Source: Hirudinaria manillensis
Lineage: Eukaryota > Annelida > Clitellata > Hirudinida > Hirudinidae
NCBI GenBank assembly: GCA_034509925.1
Contig: CM067532.1
Span: 1,990,642-2,054,641, forward strand
DNA: 64,000 nt
Direction of reading: 5' to 3'
Each line of letters starts with the position of its first letter. Position 1 is the first letter of the stretch. The position numbers and the translations under genes were made by a program. Shown piece after piece: positions 35,369-47,995 of this stretch. The notes under the pieces were generated by a model. The model worked only from the letters and a program-made list of their open reading frames with translations, was not told the origin of the DNA and ran no database searches.

Positions 35369-36644
35369 ATGGGTATTTTATGCATTTATGTATCACTAAT
35401 CTCATTATTTTGTTATTTATCTTCTGAAATGACATTTATTCTGCAAAAAGGAATACTTTCTAAATATAATTTATGTAAGGTCAGCATTCCCCTCTTCGAA
35501 AGACGTAGTAGGTCGCCCATCGAATGCTTGGGGCTATGTCAAATTGTACTTGGAGCCAACTGCAAGAGTTTAAAATTTGAAAGAAATAAGAGATTGTGTT
35601 CCCTTTACAATGACATCATCAGACGTGACTTCAATGAATTTTCCAATGGAAGTTGTGTCGGCTATCAAGCCTTGCCAGGTTGGTGCTAATGTTTTAAATT
35701 TAATATTAGATAGCATAATATTAGATAAAATAAAATAGATCGCGTGTAACTTTAACTTAATTAAACATAGATTAATTAAAATTATGTTATTTAATAAAAG
35801 ATTATTAATTAAAATTATATTGAGGTAATTATTTAAAATCTAAAAGTGAAATGACTATTATTTTTTCTTTTCTTTTTAGAAAATTGTCCTCTTGGTTTTA
35901 GATATTTGTTTGAGGACGACAAATGCGTCACAATGCAAATCGGCAAGTGGGGTTGGACATCGGCCGTCACTCTGTGTAATGACTTGTATCCAATGTCTCA
36001 TCTTGTCATCGTAAATGATCTTTATAAAGCTCTCTTACTGTCGATGTATGCTCGAGCTGAAGGTAGGTTTTAATAATGTTCCAAAAATATTTATTTACCT
36101 AACACAATTCTTCTGGTTTTGAGATTACTGATGATTTCTTTAAAAAATTGAGACTAAAAAATTAATAACAATTAATTCTTAAATAACAAATGTTACAAAT
36201 ATAACATTAATAATAATAATAACATTGTATTTATTCTGTGAATCATAAGCATCTTAGCAGCTCTTAAAATATAAATAATTGTTTAATTCACCTCTATGAG
36301 TAAATATTTCTTCAAATGAAATGCATCACATCCTGTAAATATATCATCATTCGTTGATGACAGTCGTACCGAAATGTCCAAGTCCATACATATCATCATA
36401 TCACGTGTACTGGACTTCCGGAATCAGACCCCTCTATCCAAATGGAAGTGTACAGTCCTTCCAGTGGCAACCATTTCCAAATTTCAGTCGCGAGGTGGAA
36501 AGGACAATACCCTGGCAGATAGGTCAGCCAAACACTGCAGCAAGCAGTCCTCCACCTTGTATAGTCGGTTACGTAGAATTGAATTTGGATGATACCTTCT
36601 GCACACTAGGTTTATGCGCTCTCTGCGAAATCGACATGGCTTGA
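35369..36644 (+). CDS. PAN-CTLD secreted lectin-like protein, QPN type
   Basis: Exons 35,369-35,678; 35,880-36,062 (183 nt); 36,364-36,644; 257 residues, same exon lengths as its minus-strand sister at 15.3-16.4 kb. The leader is MGILCIYVSLISLFCYL; the PAN-like module has GILSKYNLCKVS, IECLGLCQ, NCKSLKF, RLCSLYND, SCVGYQ. The CTLD has NCPLGFRYLFEDDKC, KCPSPYISSYHVYWTSG, PWQIGQPN, LNLDDTFC, ALCEIDMA. Donors are GTTGGT and GTAGGT. The exon 3 acceptor GATGACAG has a weak pyrimidine tract but lies at the same relative place as in the sister. Confidence 0.87.
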
Positions 36645-37490
36645 ATAGAACATGGATATCGATAATAAAACACGTATCTTTAGATAAATGTTAAAATCAA
36701 ATTGATAAATTTTTAAAAAATAATTTTTTTAAATATCTTGGGTAAAATGCGTTTCGAGTTCGAAATTCGTGCAAATATGTATTATGTATTAATACAATAA
36801 ATATTTCCTGTCACTCTTCAGTTGAAATGTCTTTAAATGTTAATATAAGGTGAGTTTGGTTTTGATTAAAGCCATATAACGGTTTAAACAATGAAACTTA
36901 ACTTTTAAATTCTTTGCGAAATTATTTCTGGCGTCTCTACAAGAGTCGAATGAAAAGAAACTTCAAGTTCGAAAACTAAAATCTAAAAACTTGGTATGAT
37001 ACAAAAAATAATGGAAAGAACCATATAAAGAAGAAGGTACTAAAAATTCGATAATAAGATAAACAGACGGAATTATTTGAGATTGACGAATACCACTAAT
37101 GTGGATATAGCATTACAGAGGCATGAATTGAGACCAAACTTTTCATATATTTTGTTCATGGAAATCTTATAATAAAAAAAAAACAATTATAACAAAATTG
37201 AAAATATTTTACTGATGAAGTTTTGCCTTATTCAGCTTTGAAGTGTTTGTGCAAGATGACAACACGATTTGCATCGATGACAACATCGACAAATCTATAT
37301 TAGCAAAGATTTATTATCTTTATTATTGTTCAGTACGCAAAAAATTGAAATATGTATTGAAAGTCACGATAATAATCATGTGCCAGAAAATATAATCCTC
37401 TATGCAGCCAAGACCTTAATCCGTAATCATAAACACGATCATAATCACCACTCAATTCTCAGCCACTCAGCCTTTCCACACCACTATCAA
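36645..37490. other. Spacer
   Basis: No exon recognised. The 37,326-37,547 plus open frame partly overlaps an antisense exon 3 relic and is not a gene. Confidence 0.45.
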
Positions 37491-37494
37491 TTTA

Positions 37495-37690
37495 ATCCAT
37501 TAATCTATATCGATTTCTCAGAACGCAAAGCTTCAAATCGTAGTTAAAATCATCTAAACACTACCAAAGACAAAACTGATTGCAATTGCTACTATTGAGT
37601 GAATAAGAATTTGGTTCACCAGAAGTCCACGATTGTCGTGGCCTTCAACGGTAGAAGAGAAAGAGGATAAAGACTTGAATCAAGTGGCAT
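37495..37690 (-). pseudogene. Decayed CTLD exon 3
   Basis: The minus strand matches exon 3 of the 39.4 and 48.0 kb genes: a SLYPLSLLPLKAT-like segment, then a GEPNS-like region with a stop, then KLCVL followed by a frameshift before the EID end. A near copy of the first part occurs on the plus strand at 44.65-44.79 kb. Confidence 0.6.
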
Positions 37691-39385
37691 TTTGTGAAAT
37701 TCTTCAGATAGTCAAATTTATTAAGTATCTAACAACAATTTATAAATAAAAAACTTAATAATATCTCTTAATAAGCTGAAGCTCTTGCCTATTTGGCTAC
37801 TCAAAGAGTAATTTAATTTCAATGCCACTCAAAGAGTAATTTACTCTTCTTCATAAGATCTAATTAATGTTGTCAGTCAATAATGTTTCTCAATTTTGAA
37901 CACAATCATTCTGTAATATCTAAGATATTAGAAAGATAATATGAAAGAGAGAATTTAAAAAAGAGTTTGTGTTGGAGTTTTTTGATGGTTCGATCCTATC
38001 GAAAGAAATGAAAGTGGAGAAATAATTTTCAAGCGACTTTCCTATAAATTTTCAAAGGTTTGGAGTCACTTATCGTGTTGATTTATGGTCACCAGGTCAT
38101 AAATTAACAGATACTAAATTTAAAGTAGAATTTATAGCACAATAGAACAAATTAAGCAAAAGAAGCATTTCTTTTCTTTAAATAATGTTTCGAGGCCGAT
38201 CTGAATTTTTCTGTTTTTAAATTAATATTATTTTATAATTTATTGACATAATTTAGACATGTTTATCTCAAAAAACATTTTAATTTAACAATTTTAAAAC
38301 ATATTCTTGACATCTCAAAGCAAAACGAAAGCCACATACGAACATAAATGAAGAACAGTTACATAACAAATATTTATTTCTTACCGAATTTATTAAATCC
38401 CAATGCTTAAAATCCAAAACTTAAAATAAAAGATTACTGATTTTTTTAACCAAAAAACTGAAGATGACTTAAATTGATCTCAATTGGAATTAATCTAAAA
38501 ATAATCTAAAACCGAATTAATTCTGAATAAAATGACAGAAGGGAAAAAAAGATAACTTTGCGAGAAAGTATGGCAGAGACTTTCCCCCTGACAGAAGATA
38601 TTGATGTTGCGAACCTTTGAACAATTACTATAAAAAAAGCACGATGAACAGATTTGTGTTAGTGGTTCAAATGGACCTTCAGTTTGTTTCCAGAAATGAT
38701 TCAATAGTTTTCGTTTTTGAAAAAATTTGAAAGATTCATTATAATAATTTAAAATCCGGAAGATATCCAATGCACATCAAAATTAAATAAAAATTTTTCA
38801 TTTAATAAAATATCAAATTAAGTAAAAATTTATTTAATCTTTCAAGGAAGTTTCTACCTTCATTGTTCAGGTTGTCGTAACTTACTTTGTGGCAACCAAC
38901 AGCCACTATGTCTCTATGAATAATTAATTACCAGAGAAGTGCCAACAACAATGCAAAGTAATTATTTAGCTACTGAGCTTAGACATCTTTATCAAAAAGG
39001 TAAATAATGACATAATCGATGCGTTTTTCTTGGCAACCGTAAATCTCTTCCAATCTCAGTCGAGATAATGAAAAGTAATTTCGTGTTTTCATTTCTTAGA
39101 CAGTTGTATTACAATATTACCATTCGATATGAATTCCATGAATAAAAGTGGCTTCATTGTTCTGTTGAATGCAATTAATCTGTTATAATTGACAACATGC
39201 ATTAATCACAAGGAAATCTTTTTTTAAGCCCTTTTAAAACTACTTTTTGTCTTTTTGGCAGCTTCGAAAGATTTGTACACGAATTCAACACAAATTATTT
39301 CGATTAAAAATCACTACGTAAATTGAATATCTGGAAATCTATAAATGAAGTAATTGTTAAGTAAATTAGATCGAAAATTAATCCA

Positions 39386-40551
39386 TCAAACCATATCGAT
39401 TTCGCAGAGAACGCAAAGCTGCTCATGGCAGTAATAATCGAACAAACCGTACTGATAACTAATCTTCATGCAATTGCTATTCAAATATGAAAGAGTATGC
39501 GGTTCTCTAGAAGTCCAAGGTACTGTGGGCATCAAAGGTAGAAAAGAACCAGGATAAGGACTCCAGCGAAATGGCTCTCGGGCACCGTTTACGTAAGCAC
39601 TGACACCAGCTGTCCAATATGCGTTATATAATTTAAAGTTTGGACTCGGACATCTTGATAAACCTGACAAAGAAATGTATATTTATTGTTAAATATACCA
39701 TACAACAGCCTTTCTAGTTGACAAGTGCTTGCCTTCAGCCAGAAAGAAACGGTTGAACAACTTCTTGTCATCTCCGAGATTGACAATAACAGGATGAGAC
39801 AGAGGATGAAGGCCATTGCACACTTGTCTGCCCGTGTTCCAATCCCAATTACCAATCATCAATTTTACGCATTTGTTTCCTTCGATTAAATATTTAAATC
39901 CTGCTGGACAATCTGCTTTAAAATTTCGATGATTATAAGAAATCTAATTACAAGATCTTTAAGAATTTAATTCAACTTTATAAAATTTCATTTTCAATTT
40001 TGTCAAGACTATTTAGTCGTTCGTTAGCAATCCAGACCTTGTTACTATTTAAACCTGTGTTTGTTATAACAGTAAATCATATGCTTGAAGCACATTGCAT
40101 TCATAATCCTAATTACATGAGCATCAGACGTTTCGCAGAGCTTTTTATCTTTTTCGATAATGTTCCACGATTCGTAAAGTATTTTAAATCGAAATATTTT
40201 CATTCCTCTTTATTTTTATTGAATTAGAATAAAAACAATCTTGCCCGGCATTATCTGATATCCTTTGCATGTTCCATTGATACTTTCATAATAATCATAG
40301 TGAATGAAATCCTGATAAAGAGAACAGCTTTTTGCTGTCCATCCATATTTGAAACCCCTGCAACTATTTCCAAGCATAATTTGGCAAAATGCAAAACATT
40401 CGACAGCAGACCTGGCTGATATTTCATTTGTTAGGGTGCCATTCTTGCATATGTTGAAATTTGACTGAAATCCTTTCAGAAGCTGTGCTTTTTCGTTTGA
40501 TTTGCTGTAGCACAACGTGTACAGCGTAATTGACAAGATTAAACAGATCAT
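39386..40551 (-). CDS. PAN-CTLD secreted lectin-like protein, EPH type, GC donors
   Basis: Exons 40,245-40,551; 39,733-39,912; 39,386-39,663; 254 residues. The leader is MICLILSITLYTLCYS; the PAN-like module has FQSNFNICKNG, VECFAFCQ, SCRGFKY, KSCSLYQD, TCKGYQ. The CTLD has DCPAGFKYLIEGNKC, NWDWNTGRQVC, AYWTAGVSAYVNGAREPFRW, PWTSREPH, GLFDYYC, LCVLCEIDMV. Both donors are GC, not GT: CCGG|GCAAGA after exon 1 and GAAG|GCAAGC after exon 2. The second is shared by the 48.0 and 61.0 kb genes. EPH and FD make classical calcium/sugar binding doubtful. Confidence 0.85.
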
Positions 40552-40650
40552 TAATTTGTCGTTAGGTTTAAAGAAATGTGGATTTATTTTAAATTTATAT
40601 TTAACCGATCGAATGATCTGATATTCGTGTTAAGGTTATTTCTTGAACCG

Positions 40651-40658
40651 CTTTTATA
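40651..40658 (-). promoter_or_regulatory. Candidate TATA box for the 39.4-40.6 kb gene
   Basis: GCTATAAAAGCGGTTC lies 100 bp before the ATG and is conserved at the same distance in the 48.0 kb duplicate. Confidence 0.5.
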
Positions 40659-40799
40659 GCTTTTCTCAAGAGGCACAAAATTCGTAGCCTTAACCATTGC
40701 ATCCATTAAAGCTAATCTGCATATTATATAGCAAATAAAATAATTTTAAAAATTCAAGAGAACAGTTATTGTTCACAATTTGGTAGAAACCGAAAAATA

Positions 40800-40985
40800 A
40801 TAAATAATCAATTTTGAGATCGACTATGCCGGGACGAGACCGAAAATGCAAAGAGATTACATAACTGTCTGTTTGTGTATTTAACTCCCTAAACCCAACC
40901 GTCATTTTGATGCATTTATTTGTTTATATTTTGTCTTTCAATTATTTAAAAGCAACAGTACAATCGGTCTTAACATGAGTAGAAA
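40800..40985 (-). pseudogene. Decayed CTLD exon 2
   Basis: The minus strand reads DCTVAFK, stop, then TNKCIKMTVGFRELNT, with a frameshift before SLHFRSRPGIV. It matches exon 2 of the family (CIKMLVG..DW, SLHPRSHP). The same relic is at 49.43-49.60 kb in the partner block. Confidence 0.6.
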
Positions 40986-41290
40986 AGACGATACGGGATG
41001 CAGGTTCTAGCCTATGCAACAATTAATAAAAATTCACTAATCTTTACTATAAAAATAAATAAATAAAATTAAATTTCAGCTTCCAATTTCCTATCTATCT
41101 CGAAACTCAAAGTTTAAATTTAAACTTTCGATGATTATTTTCAATTAAACTACATGAACTATTGTAATGTTAATATCCTGATTATAATATTAAAAACACA
41201 ATGACTCGGAACGACTCTCGAAAGGAAATACCAAATTATTCTCGAACATTTTTTCAAAAAAATTCTTTAAATGTTATTACAATATTTCCC

Positions 41291-41378
41291 TCAGACTCTG
41301 GCAATCAAAATGATGAATATAATTAATCCAAAAGTGGTTCCATCGTCGCCGTTTGCAGCTGATGATTGGCCAATCATT
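41291..41378 (-). pseudogene. Orphan CD225 exon 2 copy
   Basis: Matches exon 2 of the CD225-like gene at 50.13-50.27 kb (GQSSAANGD ... FGLIIFIILIARV, stop) but lacks the middle residues by an internal deletion, and the acceptor AG is changed to AA. No exon 1 is nearby. It was carried in by the segmental duplication. Confidence 0.7.
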
Positions 41379-41499
41379 TTGAAGTTCGAATGCAACGAAT
41401 GAAAGAATGGATTATTAATTAAATTGTTAATTATTCTTTGTTAATTAAGATTACCGATTTTTATTACCAATAAACTGAATATGACTTAAAATAAAATAT

Positions 41500-41665
41500 T
41501 AGTAATCTTACTCGGCATTATCTGTTATTCTTTGCTCGTTCCATCAATACTCTCATAGTAATCATAATGAATGTCATCCTGATAAAGAGAACAGATTTTT
41601 GCTGTCAATCGATATTTGAAACTATTTCCAAGCGGAATTTTGCAGTTTGCGAAGTATTGGGGTCC
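41500..41665 (-). pseudogene. Decayed PAN exon 1
   Basis: The minus strand reads FANCKIPLGNSFKYR, AKICSLYQDDIHYDYYES, then a stop in the KGYQIM motif (KE*QIMPS), followed by the donor GTAAGA. The 5' half is missing. An inverted relative with the same distinctive ending is at 44.05-44.22 kb. Confidence 0.65.
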
Positions 41666-42337
41666 TCCCAAAAGAAATCGTGATCCTGTCTCTTTAATGG
41701 TGTCTGACTTTCTTTCGACTTAGTAGTCGTCACTTTTTTACTAATATTTCGTTAAATAACAGCCATTAGTTCCTTTATTTAAATAATTCTTAATTACTTC
41801 TTAATTTATCGCTAAATAAATACATAGATTTATGCAGTTAAAATATCTCTGTGAAGTAGACATGGTTTCAGAACAGAATATGGTTACTGTTAATGAATCA
41901 CGAATTTTTAGATAAAGGATAAAATCAAATTGATAAATAATTGTAAAATAATTTTCGTAAATTTTTTATGTGAAATGTATATCATGTATTCATATACACA
42001 AGTAAAAAAAAATATATATATATGTATTATGTATATTTAAAATAAATATTTCCATCCATCCAGCGTTAATATAAAGTAAGTTTGGTTTAGATTAAAGCCA
42101 TGCTTCATAACGATCCGTTATGAAGAATCAATGGGAAACGAAGTCCAAGTGGCCGACACAATGTTTAATCCTTAATGTAGGAAAAAGAATAAAAACAGTA
42201 AAACAATTTATTTAAAACAATTTAAATATATTCTAAATTGCATAATTTGTGTTGCAGTATTATAGCATTGAATGTTAATGGTTGCATTCAAAATTGTATC
42301 CCGAATACGCACTGCATTTGTAACATCGGCCAATGTT

Positions 42338-43498
42338 TCATATCAAATCAACCTCACAGAGAACACATATTGTGAAGGAACAATAATAATCGTCTAATCC
42401 AAATATATAAGGAAGTTGTATGCATTGATCACTTCCATCTGGGAGGGCACTTGGTTCGCCGCTTTGCCACGGTGTTCCTGGTCTTAATGGTTTGGTAACA
42501 TTTGGAAATGGATGCCAGTGGTAAGGCTCTCGCGCTCCGCCGACATATGTAGCAAAGCCTGCTGACCAACATGTATATCTTCCTGGAACTTTCCAATTCT
42601 GACAGTTTGGTATAACTGAATGGAAGATTTCAGTGAACGGATTTGAAAATGGAAGATATAAATTTAAATTAAATTATTAGAGGAGTGAGCTATTTAACTA
42701 ATACCATCTAGAAAGAACCTTGACGATATTATATTCCCAAAAAAGTTAAATTAACATTACTTTATTAAAATAATTCCAAATCACTAAATATTATTTGTGT
42801 TTTAAAATTGATTTCTTTTTGCCCTTTGTGGAATGGGGTATATTGTCAATCAATAAAAATATTATTTTGCATTTCGAAAATAGTTACTAACTTTCGTTTT
42901 CATAATAGCTGTCTATAATCTTCTTTTCATTGATAGCATTCACAATAGCAGGATGTGACTGAGGATGGTAGCTGTAACACATATTTCTGGCTGTATACCA
43001 ATCCCAATTGCCAATCAACATATTGATGCATTTATTTCCCTCAGGTAAATACTTAAATCCAATAGGGCATCCTATAAAATAATTTGATAGTACTTTTATT
43101 AATAACGTATCAACATTGCTCTGTCTTATTTAAAATTATTTAAAATTTTATTATATTTCTAATCAAATAAAGGTGAATTACAAAATACCTGAAGCTAACT
43201 GATATCCAACGCAACTTTTGTTCGGGTATTCATCAAAATCGGAGCGAATAATATCATCGTACAAAAAACATTTCTTCTCTTTCGGATAATATTTGAAATT
43301 CTTGCAGTTGTTTCCAAGCAGAACTTGGCAAATCGTGAAACATTCATTGGGCGATTTAGCCGATCTTTGATAAATTGGGTTGCTATTTTTGCACAAATTG
43401 TTGTTGGAGTAAGTGCCCTTCTGAAGGCTAAATATCATTTCGTCCGATAATCGACAAAACACTGCACATCCAACTATAAGTGCACAAAAATATCTCAT
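42338..43498 (-). CDS. PAN-CTLD secreted lectin-like protein, EPS type
   Basis: Exons 43,189-43,498; 42,892-43,071; 42,338-42,615; 255 residues, open throughout. The leader is MRYFCALIVGCAVFC; the PAN-like module is almost identical to the plus-strand genes at 24.1 and 31.9 kb (TYSNNNLCKNS, NECFTICQ, KKCFLYDD, SCVGYQ). The CTLD has GCPIGFKYLPEGNKC, CQNWKVPGRYTCWSAGF, PFPNVT sequon, PWQSGEPS, FGLDDYYC, VLCEVDLI. Exon 3 has no internal ATG at its start. Donors are GTATTT and GTTAGT. With the 24.1 kb gene it is the intact pair of this subfamily. Confidence 0.87.
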
Positions 43499-43624
43499 TC
43501 TGTTAATGCTCAAAATGTGAGCAGATTTATCTTATGGAAAACTTAAGTTGAGTTGGGTAGGACCCCAACGATCTGAAAACGACTTCGTGTTTGCTGAGAA
43601 GTAAATGGATTGACTGAAGAACCA

Positions 43625-43635
43625 CCTTATATATA
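43625..43635 (-). promoter_or_regulatory. Candidate TATA box for the 42.3-43.5 kb gene
   Basis: ACTATATATAAGGTGG on the minus strand, 127 bp before the ATG; compare the element at 31,765. Confidence 0.42.
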
Positions 43636-44043
43636 GTCTTGTTAAATTTCAAGAACCAGCTTATAATATATATGTCTTGATTAATTTCAATAATTAACTT
43701 ATATATTGTCTTGATAAATTTCGTTGACATTTTTTTGTTAATCGTTTTATAAGTTAACAAGTGTAGATAATTATTAACTTCTTTTTTTCTCTGCCTCGTC
43801 GTTATGACGACCTCTTGCGTTGATATAGTAAATTCGCAAACACTAAGCTAATAATTAGGAATAATTGCGATGCGGTACAATTTTCCTGGCAATTGCTATG
43901 TAAAGTGTTTATTTTTGTACTCGTGCCTTTATAAATTTATAGCCATACAAATTTTATTATTAATATTATTAAATCTATTTTTATTGACTCGATTTTTTAT
44001 GAGTTGCAAAGTAGCATTTCCCATTGACTATTTATTTGACCAT

Positions 44044-44790
44044 CAGACTTCGTAGTACACCAATACCTCGCAAACTGCCAAATTCTGCCTGTAAATAGGA
44101 GTTTCAATTATCCCTTGACATCAAAAAGCTGTTCTCTTTATCAGGATGACATTCATTATGATTGCTATGAGAGTATTGATGGAACGTGCAAAGAATAGCA
44201 GATAATGCCGAGTAAGATTGCTAATATTTTATAATTTGACTAAAATTGGGAATAAGAATATTTCGATTTAAAATACCTTAAGAATTGCGAGCCATTTTTA
44301 AAAATAAGAACTTTAAAATTTCTCGAAAATAGTTCTACTGATGATTGCGTAATTCGGATTGCAAACAATGTACTGAAAGCTTATGAAATAACTGAATAAG
44401 GAAGCATTGGTACTTCTGACTGGTACACAAGCAGACAAGTTTGCATTGATTTGCATCCTCGATCTCATCCTGTCATTATGGAACTCGAAGATGACAAAAA
44501 AACTGTTCACCAGTTTTTTTTCAAATTGAAATCAAGCATTTTGTCAACATAGATGCATTTACTATGAAATAATGGAGTGCGCACATTGTAAATAAATAAT
44601 AAAGATGCATTTCCTTCACAGTTTCATCACGTTTTGAGGATTCAAAAGTTCCAATGGTGGCAATCTTATTGGACAGATGACATCAGTGCTAAAATAAACG
44701 TTTCTCGAGAGCCACTTCACAAAAGTCTTTATCCTCTTTCTCTTCTACCGTTGAAGGCCACAACAATCGTTAGAAATATCGTTTCGTCTG
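44044..44790 (+). pseudogene. Decayed three-exon PAN-CTLD gene
   Basis: Three degraded exons in the normal order on the plus strand. The exon 1 end is 44.05-44.22 kb (KSCSLYQDDIHYDCYES, stop within KGYQIM, donor GTAAGA). Exon 2 is 44.41-44.53 kb (SDWYTSRQVCIDLHPRSHPVIM, DDKK). Exon 3 is 44.64-44.79 kb (SYWTDDISAK, SREPL, LPLKAT, then lost). The leader, the GNKC part and the CTLD end are gone. It belongs to the 39.4/48.0/61.0 kb subfamily. Confidence 0.65.
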
Positions 44791-47700
44791 ATACTCGACA
44801 AAAATAGTGCATATCCAATTAAAATGCATTCAAATATCTCATTTTGATAATCTCTCGTCATTAAACTATTTTTTGATCTAAAAAAATATATATTTAGCAA
44901 CTTTAACTTTCTGAAAAATGGGATTTGAATTTTTCGGATTAACACAAGCGCCAAAAGAATATTATGAAGCAAATCGAACTAAATTGTATTAAAACGTGGG
45001 AAAATTAAACCCAGTCATTAAACCGCAGAAGTAAGCGAAGTCTTTCAACGTTTTGATGAAAAATATTTAAGAAATGTTGACAAATACCTAGCAACCAGTC
45101 ATTATCCCGTATTCGCTGTTATTCTAAAATGTAAAAATTTAAATTTCTACACAATACTCTTTAAAACATCAAAGATTAGCGTCATTAGCAGGTAGACTTT
45201 TTCTTTTGAACCTTGAAAATTGCCTTGCAATTATTTCTGAATATAATTCGACAGGATTTAATTTAAATTAGAGAGATTTGCAACCGATTAGAGAGCTAGC
45301 TCACCTTTTACAATTCACGGAATATGTACCAGAAAACCGATCCACCCACCATCCATCCACCCATCCACCAATCCACTCACACATCCACCCACCGATCCTG
45401 TTTTAGGAATAGTGCATGGTTTACGCAAACATAAAAAGACTTCCTGGATTGGAACAAATTGCAAGTCATCAGACGACATTTAATTGTTCAACATCAGACT
45501 CGCAAAGAGCAAAAAATATTTATAAATGAAATTTTATAATTATAAAAAAATTTATATTATAAAATATAAATAATTACAAATTAGACGTGATTGGAAGTAT
45601 TCTTGTGTATCGAATGTTTTGTGAAATTCTTCAGATAGTCAAATTTATTAAGTATCTAACAACAATTTATAAAAAAAAAAACTTAATAATATCTTTTAAT
45701 AAGCTGAAGCTCTTGCCGATTTGGCTAATGCCACTCAAAGAGTAATTTACTCTTGTTCATAAGATCTAATTAATGTTGTCAGTCCAAAATTTTTCTCAAT
45801 TTTGAACACAATCATTCTGTAAGATATTATAAAGATAATATGAAAGAAAGAGTTTAAAAAAGAGTTTGTGTTGGGGTTTTTTGGTGGTTCGATCCTATCG
45901 AAAGAAATGAAAATGGAGAATGAATTTTCAAGCGACTTTCCTATTAATTTTCAAAGGTTTGGAGTCACTTATCGTGTTTATTTATGGTCACCAGGATTGT
46001 AAATTTACAGATACTAAATTTACAGTAGAATTTATAGCACAATAGAACAATTTAAGCAAAAGAAGCAGTTCTTTTCTTTAAACTATGTTTCGAAACCCAT
46101 TCGTATTTTTCCGTTGTTAAATTAATGTTGTTTTCTAATTTATTGACACAAATTAGACATGTTTATCTCAAAAAAACATTTTAATTTAACAATTTTAAAG
46201 CATATTCTTGACATCTCAAAGCAAAACGAAAGCCACATACGTACATAAATGAAGAACAGTTACATAACAAATATTTATTTTGTTATCGAGTTTATTAAAT
46301 CCCAGTGCTTAAAACCCAAAACTTCAAATAAAAGATTACTGATTTTTATTACCAAAAAACTGAAGATGATTTAAATTAATCTCAATTCGAATTAATCTAA
46401 AAATAATCTAAAACCGAATTAATTCTGAATAAAATGACGTGTTCCACTATATTCAGAAGGGAAAAAAAGATAACTTTGCGAGAAAGTATGGCAGAGACAT
46501 TTCCGAGACAGAAGATATTGATGTTGCAAACCATTGAACAATTCTTATAAAAAAAAATCAATGCAAATATGCTTTATGTCTTATTGGAGCACCAAAAGCA
46601 CGCGTGCCAAATATCTCAATGGTTTGCAATCCTTCGTGAGGCATTTCTGAATATAGTTTTTTTTATGACTTTGCTTTGTTTTCGTGAACATTGTTTCTCA
46701 TTTGTTGGTTGAGTCATTTATTTTCTGATTAATTTCGTAAGAAAAGCGCCGTAATATTTTTCGACATATTGTAAAAGAACATTTTTCATTGGACCTCACG
46801 AACCTTGTTCCTTTATAGGCAAATAATTTTATTATATTTTTGCAATAGAAACGACAAGAAAATGTTAGTCGGAAGATCAATTTCATTATTTCCAGTTCCA
46901 TTATAAAATATCATGTTGAAAGTAAGTCGGTTAATTTGGCTGTATTAGGAATTTTCTCCAAAAATCAAAAACGGAAAATTCTTTTTATTGTGCAGACGAC
47001 AATAATGGGGCTTTGTTAAAAGCTGTCGTGAGTCCAATGGAAGCTGTTGATTCCATTTTTTAGCAAGAAAAATTGAAAACTCTATTTCAAATATGAATAC
47101 CCTCTGTTTCAAAAGTATATTTAAAAGTTGTTTGGGTTGCTATTCCTCCCAAAGTTATTCTTGAGTTGTTCAGTATTCGGCTTTCAATATGTTAAAGTTA
47201 CAGTTTCGATAACAAAATCATATTGTTTTCGGATTTTCCAGTTAACAACTTTCGTTACTGATGCAATTGTAAATCTGATGGACACTTTAATAACACAGTT
47301 CTAGAATTTCGAGGGAGAATATTTTCTAAATTATTAACAGATCCAAATATATTCCGCAAGTTATTCCAGAGTTGTTCAGCAAAGTACCAAATTAATCAGC
47401 ACTTTATAATATGAAATATTATAATTATTAAAACTATTCTTAGATTTGACAAATTATGGCATCATAGCTAAGCCATGTTTTGCATGCAATTTAACGACCG
47501 CATTACATCGCGACCCTGCAAAATTGCAATCTCCTTTTCAAAAAGGCCTTTCCACGTAATCCGCTTTCAGAAGTTAAATTTGTTAGAATCGTGTCTTCTT
47601 TATCTTCTGCGCACCAAAGAAATTAATTTTAAATGTATAGGTCCGACTGAATAGAGAATTCCTTGGTCCGGCCACTCCGATGGAAATATGATGGAATAAT

Positions 47701-47990
47701 CATAATTACTTCTTGATACGAATTTTATTTTTAAGCTAAAGAAATTGATTAAAAGTGAGTTCATTGTTCTGTTGAATGCAATTAATCTGTTACAAGTGAC
47801 AACATGCATTAATCACAAGGAAATCTTTTTTTTATAGCCCTTTCAAAACTAGCTTTTTGTCTTTTTTGCAGCTTCTAAAGATTTGCACACGATATTACCA
47901 CAAATTATTTCGATTAAAAATCACTACGTAAATTTAATGTCTGGAAATCTATAAATGAAGTAATTGCTAAGTAAATTAAATCGAAAATTA
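44791..47990. other. Long spacer
   Basis: 45,620-46,560 duplicates 37,690-38,640. A CCAC/CCAT-rich simple repeat lies at 45,343-45,400. 46.56-47.74 kb is private to this block. No exon is recognised. Confidence 0.5.
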
Positions 47991-47995
47991 ATCCA

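Larger units (their letters stand above)
37680..41450. repeat. Segmental duplication, derived copy (partner 45.6-50.3 kb)
   Basis: From ttttgtgaaattcttcagatag (37,690 / 45,622) to ttgttaattattc-ttgttaatt (41,430 / 50,310) the two blocks share order: spacer, lectin gene (minus), decayed exon 2, and a CD225 exon 2. This copy has only the CD225 exon 2 and lacks exon 1, whereas the partner has the complete gene, so this copy is probably the derived one. Each block also has private insertions, for example 49,800-50,050 only in the partner. Confidence 0.75.

Noticed and set aside
45343..45400. CCAC/CCAT repeats as a CRISPR-like or satellite array
   Set aside because: A simple-sequence repeat without spacers, in an animal genome.
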